Part shown: one piece after another, positions 33,676-41,887 of the stretch
How positions within the stretch are numbered: position 1 is the first letter of the stretch
How the letters are laid out: the number at the start of each line of letters is the position of its first letter
DNA from: Bacteroidota bacterium
Lineage (GTDB): Bacteria > Bacteroidota > Bacteroidia > Chitinophagales > Chitinophagaceae
Assembly: GCA_030706605.1 (NCBI GenBank)
Contig: JAUZOE010000035.1
Location: 1-45,055 of the forward strand
DNA: 45,055 bases
Reading direction: 5' to 3'
The notes under the pieces: generated by a model
What the model was told of the DNA's origin: nothing
Databases searched by the model: none
The model's input: the letters and a program-made list of their open reading frames with translations, nothing else
Position numbers and translations under genes: made by a program

Positions 33676-34383
33676 ATGAATAAATCTACCGTATCAGAAA
33701 TCAAAGAACGATTTGATAATGATGTTGAACGTTTTTCTAATTTAGACACAGGACAACTTTCAACCATCGATGCCAAAATTTCTTTAGAACTGATAACCGA
33801 AGCCGCTAAAAGAATTGTCCCCGGTGCAGAAAACCTTTTGGACATTGGATGTGGCGCCGGCAATTACATATTAACGATGCTTTCTAAAATCAAAAACCTA
33901 AACTGTACATTGGTCGATTTAAGCAAACCCATGCTGGACAAAGCATTTGAAAGAGTATCACAGGAAACCAATCGACCCGTAGAAATTATCCAGGGAGATA
34001 TAAGAGAAGTTGAAGTAAAAGAAAATAATTTTGACATCATCCTTGCAGGGGCAGTACTCCATCATTTACGGGATGATCATGATTGGGAAACCACTTTTAC
34101 TAAATTATTCAAAATCCTTAAACCCGGTGGTTGTTTAATGATTTCGGATTTAATAACACAAGACACTGAATTGTTGAATGATTATACCTGGGAAAAATAT
34201 GGCGATTACCTGGAAGGCCTGGGAGGAAAAGAATATCGTTCAAAAGTATTGGACTATGTGGCCAAAGAAGATTCGCCAAGGTCAATCAATTACCAATTAG
34301 ACCTTATGAAAAAAGTGGGTTTTAGGAGCGTTGAAATCCTTCATAAAAACCTATGTTTCGGGGCATTTGGGGGAATAAAATAA
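33676..34383 (+). CDS. Class I SAM-dependent methyltransferase
   Basis: This 235-residue cytoplasmic protein has motif I LLDIGCGAGNY, the post-I acidic VDLS, the second motif GDIREV followed by DIILAGAVLHHL and the LKPGGCLMISDLI strand: a UbiE/small-molecule methyltransferase pattern. The start at 33676 (MNKSTVSEIKERF) is preferred. An in-frame ATG at 33616 would add MLFITGIFFMPGKITIKQYQ, which does not look like the family, and a possible -7 element TAATTTTG at 33611-33618 would place transcription start after it. The acceptor is unknown. The cytochrome c gene is downstream on the same strand after 136 bp, with no evident functional link. Confidence 0.82.
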   Translation: MNKSTVSEIKERFDNDVERFSNLDTGQLSTIDAKISLELITEAAKRIVPGAENLLDIGCGAGNYILTMLSKIKNLNCTLVDLSKPMLDKAFERVSQETNRPVEIIQGDIREVEVKENNFDIILAGAVLHHLRDDHDWETTFTKLFKILKPGGCLMISDLITQDTELLNDYTWEKYGDYLEGLGGKEYRSKVLDYVAKEDSPRSINYQLDLMKKVGFRSVEILHKNLCFGAFGGIK

Positions 34384-34519
34384 AAGGAAATAACCTGTTC
34401 TCCTGTTTATTAAATGGTTAGTAGACATACTCTCATCTTTTCTGTTTAACAGGATGCAGCAGATGAAACCCTAACAGAAAACGGAAAGTGTTTTATATTC
34501 GTGAAATATATCTTCTGCC

Positions 34520-35059
34520 ATGAAAAAAATAATCCTTACTGTCATTATTACTTTGGTGATCATCATTGCATCCTTTACGGTTTACATTTATTCAGGCACT
34601 TATAACGTAAGCCAGATGGTCCCGCATAATGCACTCACCAAATGGATCATCAGAACTACCAAACACCATTCCATCAATAAAAGGCTGAAAAACATAAAGG
34701 TGCCCCCAATGAATGATACGGCTATGCTGGCAGAAGGTTTTGGGCATTACAACGAAATGTGTGTGAGTTGCCATGGAGGTCCCGGTATCGACCCAGGTGA
34801 ACTGGCTGAAGGACTTTATCCTAAACCTCCAAAGTTTTATAAGTCGGATGACATGCCGGATACAGATGAAGCATTCTGGATCATTAAAAATGGCATCAAG
34901 ATGACCGGCATGCCGGCGTATGGACCTACACACAGCGATTATAAGATATGGGCCATCACTGATTTCTTACTGAATAAAATGAACAAAATGACTCCTGAAG
35001 AATACCAGGAATGGATAAAAAAATATCCTGAAAAAGATGATGATGCCCCTACTCCCTGA
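34520..35059 (+). CDS. Membrane-anchored c-type cytochrome
   Basis: This 179-residue protein has a single N-terminal membrane helix (about residues 4-25, IILTVIITLVIIIASFTVYIY) and a periplasmic cytochrome c domain. CVSCH (Cys81, Cys84, His85) binds the heme covalently, and Met128 or Met131 (MTGMPAYG) is the likely sixth ligand. The C-terminus is charged and Asp/Pro-rich (KKYPEKDDDAPTP). It belongs to the class of mono-heme CccA/cbb3-type domains often annotated as cytochrome c. It probably carries electrons between respiratory complexes; no partner oxidase or dehydrogenase is adjacent. The length is normal. Confidence 0.9.
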   Translation: MKKIILTVIITLVIIIASFTVYIYSGTYNVSQMVPHNALTKWIIRTTKHHSINKRLKNIKVPPMNDTAMLAEGFGHYNEMCVSCHGGPGIDPGELAEGLYPKPPKFYKSDDMPDTDEAFWIIKNGIKMTGMPAYGPTHSDYKIWAITDFLLNKMNKMTPEEYQEWIKKYPEKDDDAPTP

Positions 35060-35111
35060 TATCAAAAACACTCAATAACACTTTTGTTAGTGTAAGCAGT
35101 CAATTGAATTT

Positions 35112-35145
35112 AGTCTATGGTTATTATAACGAACAACCATAGACT
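35112..35145. terminator. Convergent bidirectional terminator
   Basis: AGTCTATGGTT (35112-35122) and AACCATAGACT (35135-35145) form an 11-bp perfect stem with a 12-base loop. It lies between the cytochrome c stop (35059) and the stop of the minus-strand NTF2-like gene (35156). TTAAATTATTTTT follows on the plus strand. Confidence 0.8.
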
Positions 35146-35155
35146 TAAATTATTT

Positions 35156-35638
35156 TTAATCCTGGTGCATTTTAGAAAAATCTCCATAAATACCTTCAAA
35201 ATCAATTTTTCCATCATTATTAAATTTATAGAATTGCACTAAATCAATTTTCAGAACATGTCCTGTACTTTTTGATTTACCACTCCATGTCCACCAGGAC
35301 TGAACAAATTTTTGATCATGATCTAAATAGTTTAAATAATCGGGATACCCTACCGGTGTGCATTTAATATCATCATAATAATCAAAATCAGAACTAAACA
35401 TTTTGATAGCTTCGGATAATCCTATTGGTTTATCCATACCTGAAATCCAGAATTTAGCAGTGTCTGCATAAATATCCTTAACCGCATCTCCATCCTGTGC
35501 CAGGTAGGCTTTAACTGCATTATTGGCAACATCAATATAGGGATGCTTAATGTAAATAGTACCATTCTTTTCTATATCCTGTGAAAAAGCGATGATTCCT
35601 GCAAGGAATAAACTGAGCGTTAAACTAAATTTTTTCAT
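35156..35638 (-). CDS. Secreted NTF2/SnoaL-like protein
   Basis: This 160-residue protein has a signal peptide (MKKFSLTLSLFLAGIIAFSQ). The mature part has the NTF2-fold outline: a helix (ANNAVKAYLAQDGDAVKDIYADTAKFW), the strand SGMDKPIGLSEAI, FDYYDDIKCTPVGYPDYL and a closing DLVQFYKFNNDGKIDFEGIYGDFSKM. It differs from the cytoplasmic SnoaL-like protein at 3023 in being exported. The family covers ligand-binding and catalytic members and I cannot tell which it is. It is a single gene. Confidence 0.75.
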   Translation of the reverse strand: MKKFSLTLSLFLAGIIAFSQDIEKNGTIYIKHPYIDVANNAVKAYLAQDGDAVKDIYADTAKFWISGMDKPIGLSEAIKMFSSDFDYYDDIKCTPVGYPDYLNYLDHDQKFVQSWWTWSGKSKSTGHVLKIDLVQFYKFNNDGKIDFEGIYGDFSKMHQD

Positions 35639-35860
35639 GTTTTTAAGTTTTTGGTAAATAGTAACCTTTAAATTATGTTTTAGAACTGAATATTCCTATG
35701 AAATATTAAAATATATTTTATAGCATTCATAATGAATTAATTTAGGGAATCGCCAGTAAAAAAATTGTTTAGCTTTCTCTAAAACTTACAGAACAACTAA
35801 TATCAATCAAATCAATTTATTTATTTAATTTACTCACAGGCCATCGAAATACAGAACAAA

Positions 35861-37015
35861 ATGAAAAAAAAACCTCTTCTGATAATTTTTATATTAACCC
35901 TGTTTTGCGTACAAGCCAATGCTCAAAACAAAGAACCTGTTATGTCTGAAGCAGGAACCGATCAAGTGACTATGGGAGACCGTTTTATCATAGATAGTTC
36001 CAATGATAACAAAGAACGTCAATTCCCTTTTATCTATAAATTCGGTAAAAATATTTTTGTTTCCTACTGCGAGCATAATGATATGGTTATAGCCTCTCCC
36101 ATGGATGCCATGATGATTTCACGGGATAACGGAAAATCCTGGATTGAAAAGCTGAGGAACAATGATTTTTATATTTCTTCCATTATTAAAAAGGGAGGTG
36201 TTTTATACGGCATTGTTTACTTTACTTACCCGGTTTCATCCACGAAAGAACGCATGATCTATTGGACTTCCGGTAATAATGGAAAGACATGGAGTAAAAA
36301 GGAAGGTGTTGTTAAAGCCCCTGAAGGCAAACAGTTTAAACCAAATGGTACTCAAGGTATATGGGGAAGCATGCTTTTTCACCGGGGAATGCAAGTAATG
36401 AAAGATGGTTCTGTCCAGGGGGTAATGTATGGTCATTTCGATGGTGATTCGTTATATTCTTCTGTCTGGGTTAAATCGACTGATAATTGCGCTACCTGGA
36501 ACATTGTTTCTACCATTGCAACAGGGAAACCCAAAGACGAGTTTCGAAAAGCAGAAGGCTATTGTGAGCCCAATTTTGCCATAACAAAAGATGGATCCAT
36601 ACTTTGTGTAATGAGGATAGGAAGTTATCTTCCTTTGTACCAGTCCCGGTCTTTGGATAATGGTATTACCTGGTCAAATCCTGTGATGCTACCCGGATTA
36701 ACAGGGAAGTCTTTACAAAGTGTTTACCCCCAACTCTTACTAATGAAAAATGGTGTCCTGGCATTAACCTATGGTCGCCCGGGAACAAGAATAGCATTTT
36801 CTACCGATGGATGTGGTTACCTATGGAATTATGCAAAAGAAACCTATGAAGGACAAACTACAGGATATTCCGGCATTATAGAATCAAGTCCCGGAAAGCT
36901 TCTTTTGGTTTCAGACCAGGGACGTACAGGAGATAAAGCATTAGCAATTTGGGGGCGTTTTATGGATGTCCATCTTGCCCCCACGCCAATAGAAAAAGCA
37001 AAAATGAAGAAATAG
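35861..37015 (+). CDS. Secreted sialidase-like Asp-box (BNR) protein
   Basis: This 384-residue exported protein (signal ends ANAQ) has Asp-box repeats typical of six-bladed sialidase-type propellers: SRDNGKSWIEK, SGNNGKTWSKKEG, STDNCATWNI and SLDNGITWSNP, spaced about 50-70 residues apart. The exo-alpha-sialidase superfamily includes GH33 but also many BNR-repeat proteins without known activity. I do not see the full Arg triad with certainty. Sialate O-acetylesterase at 31816 and NagA/NagB make a sialic acid role attractive, but no nanA/nanE/nanK or sialic acid transporter lies in this window. It converges with the fucosidase gene. Confidence 0.82.
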   Translation: MKKKPLLIIFILTLFCVQANAQNKEPVMSEAGTDQVTMGDRFIIDSSNDNKERQFPFIYKFGKNIFVSYCEHNDMVIASPMDAMMISRDNGKSWIEKLRNNDFYISSIIKKGGVLYGIVYFTYPVSSTKERMIYWTSGNNGKTWSKKEGVVKAPEGKQFKPNGTQGIWGSMLFHRGMQVMKDGSVQGVMYGHFDGDSLYSSVWVKSTDNCATWNIVSTIATGKPKDEFRKAEGYCEPNFAITKDGSILCVMRIGSYLPLYQSRSLDNGITWSNPVMLPGLTGKSLQSVYPQLLLMKNGVLALTYGRPGTRIAFSTDGCGYLWNYAKETYEGQTTGYSGIIESSPGKLLLVSDQGRTGDKALAIWGRFMDVHLAPTPIEKAKMKK

Positions 37016-37049
37016 ATATAAAATCGGAACCGATGAAATAAAAAATACT

Positions 37050-37071
37050 ACTCCTCAAAAATTTGAAGAGT
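37050..37071. terminator. Candidate convergent terminator
   Basis: ACTCCTCAAA (37050-37059) and TTTGAAGAGT (37062-37071) pair with one mismatch over a very short loop, between the convergent sialidase-like and fucosidase genes. The stem is short, so the call is moderate. Confidence 0.4.
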
Positions 37072-37113
37072 CAATCTTTAGCAGTTTAATTCCATGTAAA
37101 TGTAAAGTCGTTT

Positions 37114-38460
37114 TTAATTGGTCTCCACTGCACCATTGATTTGCAATACCACTACAGATGCTATTGGGTCTGGTCCCTGTTTAGGAAGATGGATTACCAT
37201 ACCGTCTTCGCTCCTGGTGGTGGAAAGTTGATGTTTTGGATTGGCCAACAGGTAAGCCTTTACGATCTTATTTTTCATCGGCACGGTTATCACACCATCT
37301 TGTGGCCATTGTGTAACTTCCAAAAATATCTTGCCGGGTTTTTCAGTAGCATAGCCAAAGGGAAGTGCAATATTAAATGGAGTTCTGTGTGAACCATAAA
37401 TGGCTTCTCCGTTCACTTTGAGCCACCTGCCCATAGCCATTAAACGATCTACTTCAGGCTGGGGAATAATGCCGGTACTGGTGGGGCCAACATTCAGCAG
37501 GAAGTTGCCTCCGCCACTGGCGCAATGAATTAAATTGGTAATTAAGGTAGTATCGGATTTCCAGTTATCATCATCTGTTTTGAATCCCCAGGTATCGTTC
37601 AGTGTCATACAGGTTTCCCACGGACCAGGTAAACCACGTACAGGAATTTTTTGCTCAGGGGTACCATAATCCCCTACATCAAATTTAAGCCGGTTATTGA
37701 CGATAATAGATGGATTGATACTGTGGATGTAGTTATATATTTCGTGTGCCTCACCGGATGTCCAGTTCTTTAACCAACCTCCGTCAAACCAAATAAGATT
37801 CGTATGGTATTGAGAGATCAGCTCATGAAGTTGTTGCTTCATATAGCTCACGTACTTAGCTGGTTCAGTAAGCGTAGTTGGATTATAAGTTGGTTTTATT
37901 GCATTGGTATCTGCCGCCTGCTGAAAAGGCGTATGCCAATCCATTATGGAATAATAGGTACAAAATTTAATCCCCTGCTCCCTGCTCGCCTTACTCAATA
38001 AAGCCATCGGGTCTTTGTGCCAGGGTGTGGCATTTACGATGTTGTATTTGCTGGCCTTTGTTTTGAACATGGAAAAGCCATCATGGTGTTTGGTGGTAAT
38101 TACAATATATTTCATCCCTGCTTCCTTCGCAATTTTTACCCATTGAGAAGCATTAAAATCGACCGGGTCAAATTTTGCGGCCAGTTGTTCATATTGGGCA
38201 CGCGGAATATGGGCGCTGTTCATGATCCATTCGCCGATACCCTTTATGGGTTTACCATCCCATTCGCCTGCAGCCTCACTGTACAATCCCCAATGTATAA
38301 ACATCCCAAAGCGGGCGTTGTCCCACCAGCCCATATCGGAAGTGGTTTTATGAATGGGAGCAGTCTTTGACTGGGCCTGCAAAGTAGAGAATGAAAATAA
38401 AGCAATGATAATCCCTAATGTGAGTAGCAATGCCTTAATACCTGCTGATTTTCTTTTCAT
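37114..38460 (-). CDS. GH29 alpha-L-fucosidase, secreted
   Basis: This 448-residue enzyme hydrolyses terminal alpha-L-fucose. The signal ends LQAQ. GH29 features are WWDNARFGMFIHWGLYSEAAGEW near the N-terminus, VITTKHHDGFSMF (about 120-132), GIKFCTYYSIMDWHTP and the nucleophile Asp226 in NLIWFDGGW. NFLLNVGPTSTGIIP near residue 318 is also typical. All family hallmarks are present; the acid/base residue is variable in GH29 and cannot be fixed by eye. It probably trims fucosylated glycans outside the cytoplasm together with the sulfatase and other enzymes in the region. It converges with the sialidase-like gene. Confidence 0.95.
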   Translation of the reverse strand: MKRKSAGIKALLLTLGIIIALFSFSTLQAQSKTAPIHKTTSDMGWWDNARFGMFIHWGLYSEAAGEWDGKPIKGIGEWIMNSAHIPRAQYEQLAAKFDPVDFNASQWVKIAKEAGMKYIVITTKHHDGFSMFKTKASKYNIVNATPWHKDPMALLSKASREQGIKFCTYYSIMDWHTPFQQAADTNAIKPTYNPTTLTEPAKYVSYMKQQLHELISQYHTNLIWFDGGWLKNWTSGEAHEIYNYIHSINPSIIVNNRLKFDVGDYGTPEQKIPVRGLPGPWETCMTLNDTWGFKTDDDNWKSDTTLITNLIHCASGGGNFLLNVGPTSTGIIPQPEVDRLMAMGRWLKVNGEAIYGSHRTPFNIALPFGYATEKPGKIFLEVTQWPQDGVITVPMKNKIVKAYLLANPKHQLSTTRSEDGMVIHLPKQGPDPIASVVVLQINGAVETN

Positions 38461-38639
38461 GATTTTTGTGTTATCCTTATTGACAATCGTAAATTTCTCC
38501 TTAAAAATAGTTATTTAATGTGGGTTCGGTCTAAGTGAAAATGAATTTATAACATAAGTAAGTAATAATTACAATTATATGACTTGCCTTCCCGGATGCT
38601 TATAATTCTTTTCTGCAATTCAACAATGCATCAATGTAT

Positions 38640-38647
38640 TACATTTG
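38640..38647 (+). promoter_or_regulatory. Candidate Bacteroidota -7 element TACATTTG
   Basis: TACATTTG fits the TAnnTTTG -7 consensus and lies 21 bp before the ATG at 38668. No clear TTTG -33 element sits at the usual spacing. If real, transcription would begin close to 38654, which favours the ATG at 38668 over the upstream TTG at 38662. Confidence 0.35.
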
Positions 38648-38667
38648 ACAAATAATTCTTCTTGGCT

Positions 38668-39357
38668 ATGTTGAATAAAAAACAAAATCCTGTTTCTATA
38701 CCTTATTTCGAAAGAATCAATGCCTGGCAAAGACTTTTAATTTGTGTTGCAATAGCGACAATTGTATATTTTATTGCTGAAATAGACAAGATTGATACCC
38801 TTACCCACTTCATGATTGGATGGGATGCTTTTAGTTTAAGCATGATCATCATGAGTTGGATTACATTTACTATTACTAATCCATCTCAAATCCGTGAACA
38901 ATCAAAAGTACAGGATTCAAGCAGACCAGTTATTTTCATCATTGTCCTTATTGCTACCCTGGCAAGTATCCTTGCTGTGCTTATATTGCTTGTAACCAGG
39001 AAGCATTTGAGTATTGGCGCTTCATGGAGATTGACCATCGCCATTACAGGAATGCTTTTTTCATGGTTTTTAATTCATACTATTTTTACACTTCGGTATG
39101 CGCACATTTATTATGGCGATCATAAAGTGCTGCCCGATGAGCCTGCCGGAGGTTTAGAATTCCCTGGAACTACAACACCTGAATACCTTGATTTTGCTTA
39201 TTTTTCTTTTGTATTGGGCATGACTTTCCAGGTATCGGATGTGCAAATCACTTCAAAAAGATTGAGAAATTTTGCTATGTGGCACGGGCTTTTTTCTTTT
39301 GGATTTAATACTATAATGATAGCACTTACGATAAACCTGATTGCCGGCTTTAATTAG
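38668..39357 (+). CDS. DUF1345 family membrane protein
   Basis: This 229-residue inner-membrane protein has about five to six hydrophobic segments. The DUF1345 signatures are HFMIGWDAFSLSMIIMSW, FSWFLIHTIFTLRYAHIYY and DFAYFSFVLGMTFQVSDVQITSKRLRNFAMWHGLFSFGFNTIMIAL. The function of the family is unknown. The ATG at 38668 (MLNKKQNP) is chosen over the TTG two codons upstream. It is isolated between the divergent fucosidase and the propeller gene. Confidence 0.85.
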   Translation: MLNKKQNPVSIPYFERINAWQRLLICVAIATIVYFIAEIDKIDTLTHFMIGWDAFSLSMIIMSWITFTITNPSQIREQSKVQDSSRPVIFIIVLIATLASILAVLILLVTRKHLSIGASWRLTIAITGMLFSWFLIHTIFTLRYAHIYYGDHKVLPDEPAGGLEFPGTTTPEYLDFAYFSFVLGMTFQVSDVQITSKRLRNFAMWHGLFSFGFNTIMIALTINLIAGFN

Positions 39358-39423
39358 AGATTAACCTACTAACACAACTGTTATCATCCTGTATAGTCCA
39401 CAAAATTTTAAAATCATACGATT

Positions 39424-41061
39424 ATGAAAACAAAAGATTTATTTAAATTTTGCGGGGCGATACTTTTTTCAACCAGGTTAAATACTAGGAGGACTAATAT
39501 TCTTTTTTGTGCCAAAAGCATTTTTATAATTTTTATATTTTCTACATTAATTTGTGGAAATACATTATTAGCACAACAACCAGGCACTCCTATATCAGAA
39601 GGAATTACAATTGGATCTCAGCGGATATTATTTTTAGACAATTCGCTTATAGACCAACTTGGCGGTAAAGCTGAATTACGCCTGCATCATCCTGTGCCAC
39701 ATGAAATTGTACTCAAATGCGATGAACCATGGGAAGGAAGTGGTAGTTTATATTTTAGCATTTTCAAAGACGGAAACCTCTACCGCATGTATTACAGGGG
39801 AGTGCAGGTAGAAAGATTCGAAAAGGGGCATGAAAAAGAAGATGACAGTGACCTCCATAATAAAATATGCTATGCAGAAAGTAAAGATGGAATTCACTGG
39901 TATAAACCCAGCCTGGGCATTTACGATTACAAGGGCAGCAAAGACAACAGTATCCTGTTAACCAGTGGTGAAATTGGTGGCATCAAACTAGAACTCGGTG
40001 ACAATGCTGCATTTTTTAAGGATACCAATCCGAACGTGTTACCGGATGCCCGGTACAAAGCCTTGATTTGCGCTGCCAGGCCAAGAGGTTTAATGGCTTT
40101 TAAATCTTCGGATGCTATTCATTGGGTACCCATGAGTAAGGAGTTAATTATCACTGACGGTGCATTCGATTCCCAAAATATTGCTTTCTGGGACAATAGC
40201 CGGAAAGAATACCGGGCATACTGGCGCATTTTTAAGAATGGAGTAAGGGACGTCCGCACAGCAGTATCCACTGACTTCATTCACTGGGACAACCACCAGG
40301 ATCTTGCCTATTCAGATACGCTGAAAGAACAATTGTATACCAACCAGGTTGAGCCTTATTACAGGGCTCCCCAACTTTTTATCGGGTTCCCCACACGCTA
40401 TGTTGACCGGGGGTGGTCGCCTTCGATGCGGGCTTTGCCGGAACCTGAATACCGTGAGCGGCGGTCCAGCGTCAGTGCACGTGAAGGCACCGCAGTTACA
40501 GAAAGTTTAGTCATGGCAAGTACCGACGGTGTCAACTTCAAGCGTTGGAATGAAGCTTTCCTCAGGCCGGGAATTGAACGGCCGGGTACCTGGAATTATG
40601 GCCAGCAATATATGAGTTGGGGAATGCTTGAAACGAAATCTGACCTTGCGGGTGCTCCCAATGAGCTTTCTTTGTATGTGTCTGAAGAATACAAATCCCA
40701 GCAACCCATTGGTACGCGGTTGCGCCGCTACACCCTGCGGCTGGACGGTTTTGTTTCTGTGAATGCACCTATAAGTGGCGGTAGTTTAGTTACCAGGCCC
40801 ATTAGTTTCCAGGGAAAACAATTGTCCCTCAATTTTTCTACCTCTGCAGCAGGTAGCATACAGGTTGAAATCCAGGATACCAATGGCAATCCTTTGCCTG
40901 GATTTACTTTACAAGACTGTTCTCCTGTATTTGGTGACACTATTGAGCGAACTGTAACCTGGAATAATAGTACCGATGTTAGTTCATTGGCAGGTAAGCA
41001 AGTGCGATTGATGTTTGTCTTAAAAGATGCTGATCTCTATTCTTTTCAATTTCAAGAATAA
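39424..41061 (+). CDS. Secreted five-bladed propeller glycosidase-like protein with C-terminal beta domain
   Basis: This 545-residue protein has a long N-terminal leader with a hydrophobic segment at about 33-52, ending LLAQQ. The body has blade motifs of GH32/GH43-type propellers, for example SLYFSIFKDGNLYRMYYRGV, ICYAESKDGIHWYKPSLGIYDYKG, MAFKSSDAIHWVPMSKE and YWRIFKNGVRDVRTAVSTDFIHWDN. The last 110 residues (GSLVTRPISFQGKQLSLNFSTSAAGSIQVEIQD) look like a jelly-roll domain as in GH32. The active site cannot be verified. It may act on fructans or other oligosaccharides, but the family is mostly uncharacterised. A terminator follows. Confidence 0.75.
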   Translation: MKTKDLFKFCGAILFSTRLNTRRTNILFCAKSIFIIFIFSTLICGNTLLAQQPGTPISEGITIGSQRILFLDNSLIDQLGGKAELRLHHPVPHEIVLKCDEPWEGSGSLYFSIFKDGNLYRMYYRGVQVERFEKGHEKEDDSDLHNKICYAESKDGIHWYKPSLGIYDYKGSKDNSILLTSGEIGGIKLELGDNAAFFKDTNPNVLPDARYKALICAARPRGLMAFKSSDAIHWVPMSKELIITDGAFDSQNIAFWDNSRKEYRAYWRIFKNGVRDVRTAVSTDFIHWDNHQDLAYSDTLKEQLYTNQVEPYYRAPQLFIGFPTRYVDRGWSPSMRALPEPEYRERRSSVSAREGTAVTESLVMASTDGVNFKRWNEAFLRPGIERPGTWNYGQQYMSWGMLETKSDLAGAPNELSLYVSEEYKSQQPIGTRLRRYTLRLDGFVSVNAPISGGSLVTRPISFQGKQLSLNFSTSAAGSIQVEIQDTNGNPLPGFTLQDCSPVFGDTIERTVTWNNSTDVSSLAGKQVRLMFVLKDADLYSFQFQE

Positions 41062-41098
41062 ACAGCAGCAAGCGCATAGCAAGGTAAAACCAAGACCA

Positions 41099-41119
41099 CC
41101 CACAATTGTGGGCGCCTTT
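41099..41119 (+). terminator. Rho-independent terminator after the propeller gene
   Basis: The perfect palindrome CCCACAATTGTGGG (41099-41112) is followed by CGCC and then TTTTTATT on the plus strand. It starts 38 bases after the propeller gene stop and lies 20 bases from the end of the convergent glycine-zipper gene. Confidence 0.75.
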
Positions 41120-41138
41120 TTATTACGGTTGTTACCAT

Positions 41139-41690
41139 CTATTTCGTCGTGTCTTTATTATCTTTCTTTTTGCCAAGAATATACCCGGCACCAGCACCCA
41201 AAAGTCCACCAATGATGGCGCCTTTACCTTTTTTCTTACTGATAATGGCACCGCCCACAGCTCCTACACCTCCACCGATTATCGCGCCCTTGGCAGTATT
41301 ACTTATCCCCTTTTTTTCAGGTGTTGCCGTGGTGGTTTCGGCAGCCGGAGCAGAAGGACTTGCAACAGTGGATTCCTTGGGTGCTACAGATGTATTGTTA
41401 CTTTCTCCTGTGGTGGTGGTAGCTGATTTATTGTCCGCTGCAGGTTGCACCACTGAATGCGATTTTCGCTCAACAGTAGTTTTTTTTCTGTTCACCTCAT
41501 TACCTTCTGTTTTTGCCGGCTCAGCGTCCGTTACCGGGTTAGTTTTGGCAGTATCAGAACTTGCACTATTGGTGTAATGTGTAGTTGTGTCTGTGATCAT
41601 TTCTTTTGTAGTATCCAGACTTGATTTTGAATCATTGTTACAAGCAGCAAATAAAAGAACTACCGCTGATAAAAGAATACATTTTTTCAT
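41139..41690 (-). CDS. Lipoprotein with C-terminal glycine-zipper (YMGG-like) domain
   Basis: This 183-residue protein starts at the Met beginning MKKCILLSAVVLLFAACNND (41690). An in-frame Met nine residues upstream lies outside the signal peptide. The lipobox ends in the Cys of FAAC. The middle (about 25-130) is Ser/Thr/Lys/Ala-rich and disordered. The end is a glycine zipper (GAIIGGGVGAVGGAIISKKKGKGAIIG, then GLLGAGAGYILGKKKDNKD), which inserts into or bundles at membranes. Such lipoproteins are widespread in Bacteroidota and are probably envelope-structural. It converges with the propeller gene. Confidence 0.82.
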   Translation of the reverse strand: MKKCILLSAVVLLFAACNNDSKSSLDTTKEMITDTTTHYTNSASSDTAKTNPVTDAEPAKTEGNEVNRKKTTVERKSHSVVQPAADNKSATTTTGESNNTSVAPKESTVASPSAPAAETTTATPEKKGISNTAKGAIIGGGVGAVGGAIISKKKGKGAIIGGLLGAGAGYILGKKKDNKDTTK

Positions 41691-41887
41691 ACTTGTTTTT
41701 TTGGGATTGTTGTCCACATGGAAAATGGTGTTATATTAAAAATAATAGGTTAAAAATTTCTATGGCTGCAAAGTTAGCCAGGAAAATCAAAAATACATAA
41801 CAGTAAGATTATTCAAATATTGTTCCAAAAACTTTATATTAGACCATTTGCAGGGAAGAAAAATATTTAAAATCCGGAGCAAAAATC

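Noticed and set aside
41149-41577. A 142-codon plus-strand frame opposite the glycine-zipper gene.
   Set aside because: It mirrors the Ala/Ser/Lys-rich lipoprotein on the other strand and has no independent start context or family.
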